64,000 nucleotides of DNA from positions 18,662,052-18,726,051 of the forward strand of contig NC_088776.1 in assembly GCF_954871325.1 (NCBI RefSeq). The letters run 5' to 3'. This document shows, in pieces, positions 57,500 to 64,000 of the stretch (its first letter is position 1; the number at the start of each line of letters is the position of its first letter). This DNA is from Gordionus sp. m RMFG-2023 (taxonomy: Eukaryota > Nematomorpha > Gordioida > Chordodea > Parachordodidae). Position numbers and translations under genes: made by a program. The notes under the pieces are model-generated. The model was not told the DNA's origin and ran no database searches. It worked only from the letters and a program-made list of their open reading frames with translations.

Positions 57500-60298
57500 T
57501 AATTTACCATCCCCTGTATGTCATCATCACAAATCTGTCCCTCTCGTCAAAAATCAGTACTTATAAGGAAAAATGGAAGCTTACAAGTCCATGGTCCTCC
57601 TTCACTCAGATGCTCACACTCAGGCCACGTTCCTTTTTCCCTTACCAATACTTTGATTATCCCCCCAGAAAATTCTGTTCCACTTCACCACAATCCAAAT
57701 TCCAGCTTCTCAGTTATTTTTTTCTGATCATCCCAAACCAAATATTATTTCAAGGATCCCCAAAGGTGCTAGATTGTCTGTTGCTAAATCTTTTGCTGAC
57801 TGCCTATCCTCTCTTTTGCAAAACTTTAGTAATGAGCAAGAATGGCTAAAATTCCTAAATTTTGGATATAATACTTTCAGAGTGCCTGACAAAAATTCAC
57901 CTAAATCCCTCACTCAGCAAATCAAGGATGCTGCTTCGATGAAGAACCCCCATCTTCATGAAAACAAAATCTCACAGTCAGTCTTAAACAAAAGAAGATT
58001 CTCACCAATAGAGTTGAAGGCCAATTTGATCTGCAAGAAAATTGACAACCTCAATATTAAAGGAGCACTCAGATTGGTGTCCACACATCACTCTTTAGCT
58101 GAGCCATCCATGTCCTCCTATTTAAAGTTATGTCAAAAACACCCCTTAGCCAACATCATCCCTATTTCTCCTCCACCTCACTCGGGCTTCTCTTTTTACT
58201 TCTGAAGAAGTGAGGAAAGCCATTCTCTCCTTTCATCGCGATTCCGCTCATGGGCTCGATGGCATACGCCCCATTTTTCTCCAGGACATCACTTCCCCCT
58301 CTACATGCTCACAAACAACCGTTCTCCCCAAATTAACAAACTTCTGCAACAAAATTTTAAACGGTGAGGTTCCAAATTTCGTTTCACCTCTCTTTGGTGC
58401 CAGGCTAATTGCACTTCAAAAACCTAATAATGATATCAGACCCATTGCCATTGGTTCTACCTTTCGTCAATTAGTAGCCAAGATGATATCATCTCGAATT
58501 AAGCATGATGCTTCACGTCTCCTAAGTCCCTTCCAACTTGGTGTCGGAATCCCCTGTGGCTGTGAAGCTGTTGTACATTTGTCCAGATTATATCTTGAAA
58601 ATTTACCTTCTAATGAATCCTTGATAAAAATTGATTTCTCTAATGCTTACAACACACTCTCCCGGAACTCCTTTTTGAGTTCCTCAAGTAATCATTTTCC
58701 CAGTTACACTAAGTTTTTTTACTCACGTTATCAACAGCCCTCCACTCTTCTGTTTGATACCTTTAAAATCCCTTCCGTCGAGGGCATTCAGCAGGGAGAC
58801 CCCCTAGGTTCCCTATTCTTTTGTTTAGGTATTAATGACATCATTAAATCCATTAATTCTGTCTGCTCATTATCCTTGCATTCCTGGTACATTGATGATG
58901 GTATCCTTGGAGGATCCAATGTTGAAGTCAATAAAGCCGTGAACATCATCAAGGAGGCCGGATCAGTTATAGGACTCTCCATTAATCCAGAGAAATCAGA
59001 ATTTATCCCTATCAGTACAATCGAACCTAATACTAACAAATTCAAACTAACGACTCTTGAAGGCTTCTATCATCTGGTAGCCCCTGTTGGTGGTAACTCT
59101 GCTATTTCTTTCTTTCTTCAGTCCACTTTGGATACTTTATTAGAGCTGGCAGATTTATTTTCCCTTCTTCCTTCTCATAAAGCCTTTTTCCTGGTGAAAA
59201 ATTTTTTCAATATTCCCCGTATTCTTTACGCACTTCGCTCAACCGCCATATTTAAATTCCCCATTCCACTTGGAGTTTATGATAATGGAATTAAAAATTG
59301 AAAACATTCTAAATCTTAAATTCAATGAAATTGCTTGGACACAAGCTTCTTTACCCACAAAGATGGGAGGTCTGGGCCTCAGATCTCCATCCGATCTCGC
59401 CTTAACGGCCTTTATATCCAGTTGCCTACTAACTAAAAACATAATAAATCCCAATTCTTTAAAACCCGACTCTTCTTTTAATGATGCAATCATCGAATGG
59501 AGGACACGAATTTCTGCGGATCACCCTCTTCCTGAATCTAATAAGCAGAAGGACTGGGATAGGCCTATTATTGCACTCTGCGTTGAATCACACCTTTCCA
59601 GAATGCAATTATCTGACCGTCCCTTATTCTCTTCTTTGCTTAATGGTTCAGGCCATGAGTTTCTCGAGGCCATTCCGTCTATTAATCTGCAATTACAACT
59701 AAATAAAAACGAGCTCACACACGCAATCGGTATCCGATTAAATTGCCTTATTACCCAACCCCACATATGTTCAGGTTGCGCTCCGCAGTTTTGGGCAATG
59801 GAAGACATGGTCTTCATTGTCGCTCATGTAAAGGTGTAAGACATAATCTATGCAATTCGATCATTCTTAGAGCTCTTAGATCTGATCCCCTCCACTCTTG
59901 AACCATCCGGTCTTTTCAAATCTGAAAGGAAACGGCCTGACGGTATTTCGCAAATTCCTTGGAAGCGCGGTCAATTCCTGGTCTGGGACTACTCTTGCAT
60001 TGATCCACTTGCTCCATCAGATCAAACAGTCAATATACTCGAGAAAAAGGAGACACTCAAAATAGCAAAATATTCCGAAATCTCTCAAGAATATATTTTC
60101 ATCCCCATTATTTCCACTACCCTAACTACTTTTGGGAAATATGCCTTATCCTTTTTCAAGGAACTCGGCCACATTCGTCAACTAACCGGTGAACCCCGCG
60201 AGGGCTTCTTCTTAAGACAAAAACTCGCCATCGCAATACACAAGGCCAATTATATTAGCTTCATAGGCAGTCTCTTCCCACAAGATTATCCTTCCTAA
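57500..60298 (+). mobile_element. LINE with RT, zinc knuckle and restriction-like endonuclease, degenerate
   Basis: One long coding region on plus, in several frames. At 57525-57630: ICPSRQKSVLIRKNGSLQVHGPP, a short Cys/His segment. At 57729-58205: IPKGARLSVAKSFADCL and onward. From about 58170 to 59301, the RT: AHGLDGIRP, GVGIPCGCEAVVH, KIDFSNAYNTLSR, EGIQQGDPLGSLFF, WYIDDGILGG and INPEKSEFIPI. At 59270-59790: thumb and linker, ending HICSGC. At 59794-59898: a knuckle HGLHCRSCKG with RHNLCNSIILRALRS. At 59900-60298: RKRPDGISQIPW...FLVWDYSC, a PD-(D/E)xK-like endonuclease, then ELGHIRQLTGEPREGFFLRQ. Frame changes near 57730, 58170, 59290, 59790 and 59900 make it inactive. Clade not assigned, though R2-type layout (RT, CCHC, RLE). 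Confidence 0.82.
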
Positions 60299-61485
60299 CC
60301 TCAATAATTTTTTTTTCTTTTTTAACACCGTCACAAACATATCCTCCAATACTATATTTATTTATTTTTTTTTAAATGTTTTTTTTTAATATTTTTTTTA
60401 AATTAATACATTCTTTATATTTTTATATTACCTTAATTAATTTAATTGTTTATAATATAATTTATATAAAAAGTTTACTGTAATAAATAGATTTTGTACC
60501 AAAATTTTTTTTAATATATATATATTTTTTAATGTATATATATTTTTCTTAATATATCTTTTGATCGCTAATTTTTTTTATTTTTTGTGTTATATGTTTA
60601 TTTAATAAATTTTTTTAAATATATATTTTTGATTGATATTTTTTTTTATATTTTTTATTTTTGGGTTATATGATTTTTTTTAATAAATTTTTTTACATAT
60701 ATTTTTTTGATTGATATTTTTTTTAAATATATATATTTTTTAAAATTTATATTTGATATTTCTTTTGATCGCTAATTTTTTTTATTTTTTGTGTTATATG
60801 ATTTTTTTAATAAATTTTTTAAATATATTTTTTTGATTGATATTTTTTAATATATTTTTTTTAATAATTTTTTTAAAAATATTTTTTTGATTAATATTTT
60901 TTTATATATATATTTTTAAAATGATTTTTATATATTTTTATTTTACGTAATTTTATATATTATATAACTTATGATAGATAATTTTCTAGGTAATTATGAC
61001 AAATGTCATAATCGTTATTTGAACTTTTTTGGTTTTTTTAAAGCAAATAAAAATATGTTTTGTAAATATGTTAAATTAATATTTCAGTGAAAGTGTAGTA
61101 TAGAAAAGTGACAATTGTCATAATCGTTATTTTTGAACTTTTTTGAGTTTTTTTTAAAGTATATAGGTAAAAATATGTTTTGTAAACATTAAATTAAAAT
61201 TTCAGTTTAGATATGTTTTATATTTTTAAGTCACTAACAGTAATATCAACAATAAAATTCCTAAATTCGCTTTTATTTATATATTCAAAATTAATGATTA
61301 GTTATTTTCCTGCAAATCGTCAATTCCTTGATTTTATTAAACTCGAGATTTTATTAATAATACATCACTTCAAATGATAATAAATTCCACTATTATGATT
61401 AAACTTTAATCTTCATAGCATCCGGAAATATTTTTTTAACACAATTTATAATAGTAGGCCGGTATAAGATTAAAATAATTGTAAG
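60299..61485. other. AT low-complexity region after the LINE
   Basis: 60340-60960 consists of T-rich and TA-rich repeats with recurring TTTTTTGATTGATATTTTT and TTATATGATTTTTTTAATAA words at about 100-120 bp spacing. It may include the LINE 3' UTR. No gene is seen. Confidence 0.5.
60998..61220. repeat. two-copy tandem duplication, about 112-bp unit
   Basis: Units start GACAAATGTCATAATCG (60998) and GACAATTGTCATAATCG (61110), and both continue with TTTGAACTTTTTTG, AAATATGTTTTGTAAA and AATTTCAGT. Confidence 0.85.
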
Positions 61486-62285
61486 ATTAATTTTTTTTTC
61501 CTAAAATGTTAACTACGAATTATAATTAAATATAGAATCCTGCATCGGTTATCTATATATCAACTAACTATAATATCTTTGACTTATTTATTTCAATTCT
61601 GTGAGTAAATACATTTTAAATATTTATTCACTTTAATGAACGATCTGAAATTACAAGTTAGAGCTAATATTGAAATTTAAATCTATCAAAGTATTAATTA
61701 GCTTTTCGAAAATGAATATATTTACGAAATAAATTTTAGCATTTTCAAAGTTAGCCCTCATATTTATATTTATTTTAAACAATTACTAAAATTATACACC
61801 AAACATTATAAGTTTATCTAAGTTTTTTTCGAGAAATGAAGGCCTTTGGATAATTTTTTTACTATATTTTATTGTAATCCTAGGCTCTCTCTTTGAAGGC
61901 CTTTGGCCAATTTATGTTTTAAATTTTCATCCGGTTTATAATCTTTTTTTAAAATATTTCTCACAAATTTTATAAGGTCATTATTTTTATTCATTTTTTT
62001 ATATTTTTGTGACATCATATACGCACTTTTAGTTATTTGATGCGAGTAAATTCTTTATTATTTTAAATAAAATTTACCAAATCAGACACATTTGGTAAAA
62101 TGGGTGGGAATTTTTTATTCTCCCCCCCCCCCTATTATATTTATATGCTTCTTAATATTATTAAAATATATTTTTACGCTATATTATTAACGGAAATCTG
62201 GTAGCAAGCCTTCCCTATAAGATCTTGTAAGATTTTGTATCTTCACAATAGAAAAAAACAACATTTACAACTCATTTTTTTTATT
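61486..62285 (+). repeat. left arm of a large inverted repeat
   Basis: Reads as the complement of 63271-64000 nearly throughout, for example AATATAGAATCCTGCATCGG, AAAGTTAGCCCTCATATTTA, ATTTGGTAAAATGGGTGGGA, AGCAAGCCTTCCCTATAAGA and TTTACAACTCATTTTTTTT. One arm has about 45 bp extra near 61610-61655. A C-run at 62126-62136 pairs with a G-run in the other arm. The true outer end may lie further left, since the right arm is cut by the window edge. Confidence 0.93.
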
Positions 62286-62288
62286 CAG

Positions 62289-63225
62289 ATGATTTTGAAA
62301 ACAATTCTATCAGAGAAGATTATCTATCACAGGATCCTGGTATATATTTTTAAGATGCATTAGTTAACTTATTATATTTTACAGTTAATACTTTACTTAA
62401 TCAAGAATACCTGTCTCCCGATCTTGGTATATATTATTTGATTAAGATACATTAATTAATATAAAATATTTTACAGCTGAATTTGAATAATCCCAACTCT
62501 CAGCAAGAATATTGCTTGTCTTCCGATCTTGGTATATATTATTTGTTAAAGATACATTAATTGATATATAACATTTTACAGGGGAATTTGAAAATAATTC
62601 TAAATCATTTCAAGAATGTTTATACAATGCTTCAGGTTTTCATAATACCTTATGTAGCAAAATAATTTGTCTAATTTATGGATAATTTAGGTGATCAAGA
62701 AAAAAATTCCTTAATTAATAAGGATCAACTAAAGGGTTCTCTTATTCATTTTGCCAAATATCCGGTTTCTATATTCAATATTTTGCAAAATAATAAATCT
62801 TATTTTATAGAAAGCGCGCGTAAACATGTGGTTTACTCGAATGAATTAGGTAATGACGGTATTTAGAAAAATATATAAAATTTCATGAATATTATCCTAT
62901 AGGTTATCCAATCGGACCAATGTTTAAATACAATTTCCGTCAATTAAGTTATCATTCTTTCTAAATTGATAAATTATAACTTATTTATATAAAAAATGTA
63001 AATGTATCCGGGGCGATTATTATAAAAACATTTTTTTAAAATATTTTTATGAAAAAATGTTTATAATATTTTTATTTTTTAGGTGCCATCGATGATGTGG
63101 CAAAAGAATCAACGTCAGCCAATATATTTGTAGTTTGTCATTACAAACAAAATTGTATGACAAATAGATGCAAATGCAAGGCATCTAATGTGTCCTGCAA
63201 CTCACATTGTCATGCTATTAAATAA
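62289..63225 (+). CDS. small multi-exon gene with repeated mini-exons and Cys-rich tail
   Basis: Six exons fit with GT-AG introns: 62289-62339, 62385-62426, 62477-62531, 62582-62635, 62691-62849 and 63083-63225. Introns are 45, 50, 50, 55 and 233 bp. From the ATG at 62289 the total is 504 nt, an open frame of 167 residues. The first four exons are diverged copies of one another (EFENNS...QEYLSSDLG-type units). They are most alike when exons 1 and 2 are read one frame over, so an upstream exon may exist instead of the ATG start. Exon 5 gives LKGSLIHFAKYPVSIFNIL. Exon 6 ends VVCHYKQNC then MTNRCKCKASNVSCNSHCH (C-x5-C-x4-C-x-C-x6-C-x3-CH), like the tail of KRBA2-type integrase-derived proteins. 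No integrase core is present. It lies wholly between the inverted arms. Function unknown. Confidence 0.6.
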
Positions 63226-63270
63226 TAAATGTCAAAATAAAAATTTTAAATTTATATTGAATTATATTGA

Positions 63271-64000
63271 TAATAAAAAAAATGAGTTGTAAATATTGTT
63301 TTTTCTATTGTGAAGATACAAAATCTTACAAGATCTTATAGGGAAGGCTTGCTACCAGATTTCCGTTAATAATATAGCGTAAAAATATATTTTAATAATA
63401 TTAAGAAGCATATAAATATGATAGGGGGGGGGAATAAAAAATTCCCACCCATTTTACCAAATGTGTCTGATTTGGTAAATTTTATTTATAATAATAAAGA
63501 ATTTACCCCTATCAAATAACTAAAAGTGCGTATATGATGTCACAAAAATATAAAAATAATGTCCTTATAAAATTTGTGAGAAATATTTAAAAAAAAGATT
63601 ATAAACCCGAAGAAAATTTAAAACATAAATTGGCCAAATCCTTCAAAGAGAGAGCCTAGCATTATTCAATAAAATATAGTAAAAAAAATTATCCAAAGGC
63701 CTTCATTTCTCGATTAGATAAACTTATAATGTTTGGTGTATAATCTTAGTAATTGTTTAAAATAAATATAAATATGAGGGCTAACTTTGAAAATGCTAAA
63801 ATTTATTTAGTAAATATATTCATTTTCGAAAAGCTATTTAATACTTTGATAGATTTAAATTTTAATATTAGCTCTAACTTGTCATTTACTCACAGAATTG
63901 AAATAAATAAGTCAAAAATGTTGATATACAAATAACCGATGCAGGATTCTATATTTAAATATATTTAGTAGTTAACATTTTAGAAAAAAAATAAATTAAT
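63271..64000 (-). repeat. right arm of the large inverted repeat, running off the window
   Basis: Inverted copy of 61486-62285. Similarity continues to the last base of the window (ATTAAT at both ends), so the repeat is at least 730 bp and its outer boundary is not visible. Confidence 0.93.

Noticed and set aside
61486-64000. Polinton/Maverick-type element
   Set aside because: The long inverted arms are suggestive, but no polymerase B, capsid, ATPase, protease or integrase core was recognised between them.

Overview
The window is very AT-rich eukaryotic DNA, most likely from an invertebrate animal. Two host genes can be rebuilt exon by exon, both with GT-AG introns and standard stops. Several introns are only about 40-55 bp, while two others in one gene are about 4 and 6 kb and full of transposons. 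The mobile elements are of kinds found together in animals: Ty3/Gypsy LTR elements, hAT, PIF/Harbinger with a MADF partner, Helitrons, an RTE-type LINE and a LINE with a restriction-like endonuclease. Minute introns beside giant ones recall flatworms, but the species cannot be fixed from this sequence.

Layout. 1-2.9 kb: intergenic DNA, then a complete three-exon CutC gene (2103-2908, +). 4.2-5.4 kb: decayed hAT transposase with BED finger and dimerisation domain. 8.5-20.9 kb: a block of Ty3/Gypsy fossils, with old element A (minus), then a pair of young family-B copies facing each other as an inverted repeat. 20.9-24.7 kb: no recognised gene. 24.7-37.1 kb: nine-exon Tls1/C9orf78-type splicing-factor gene (+). 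Its intron 3 holds a Harbinger inside a Harbinger, an old Gypsy fragment and several small inverted-repeat elements. Its intron 4 holds a tRNA-derived SINE head, a 277-bp tandem duplication and a Helitron 3' end. 38.2-45.1 kb: tandem repeats, two hAT MITEs with perfect 8-bp target duplications, a 210-bp purine strand, a 4.2-kb Helitron joined to a second Helitron start, and a cluster of palindromes. 45.5-57.2 kb: Gypsy C (minus) with 5-bp target duplication, split by a hAT (B) that itself carries an RTE LINE piece and another hAT (A). 57.5-60.3 kb: degenerate LINE with RT, zinc knuckle and PD-(D/E)xK-like endonuclease. 61.5-64.0 kb: an inverted repeat of about 0.75 kb arms enclosing a six-exon gene built partly from repeated 42-55-nt exons and ending in a cysteine-rich tail.

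The only confident cellular genes are cutC and tls1. They have no operon-like link. The 61.5-64 kb inverted-repeat unit is the best candidate for something undescribed: a small gene with duplicated mini-exons and a KRBA2/integrase-type cysteine tail, carried between long inverted arms, with no transposase or integrase core visible and its right end running off the window.
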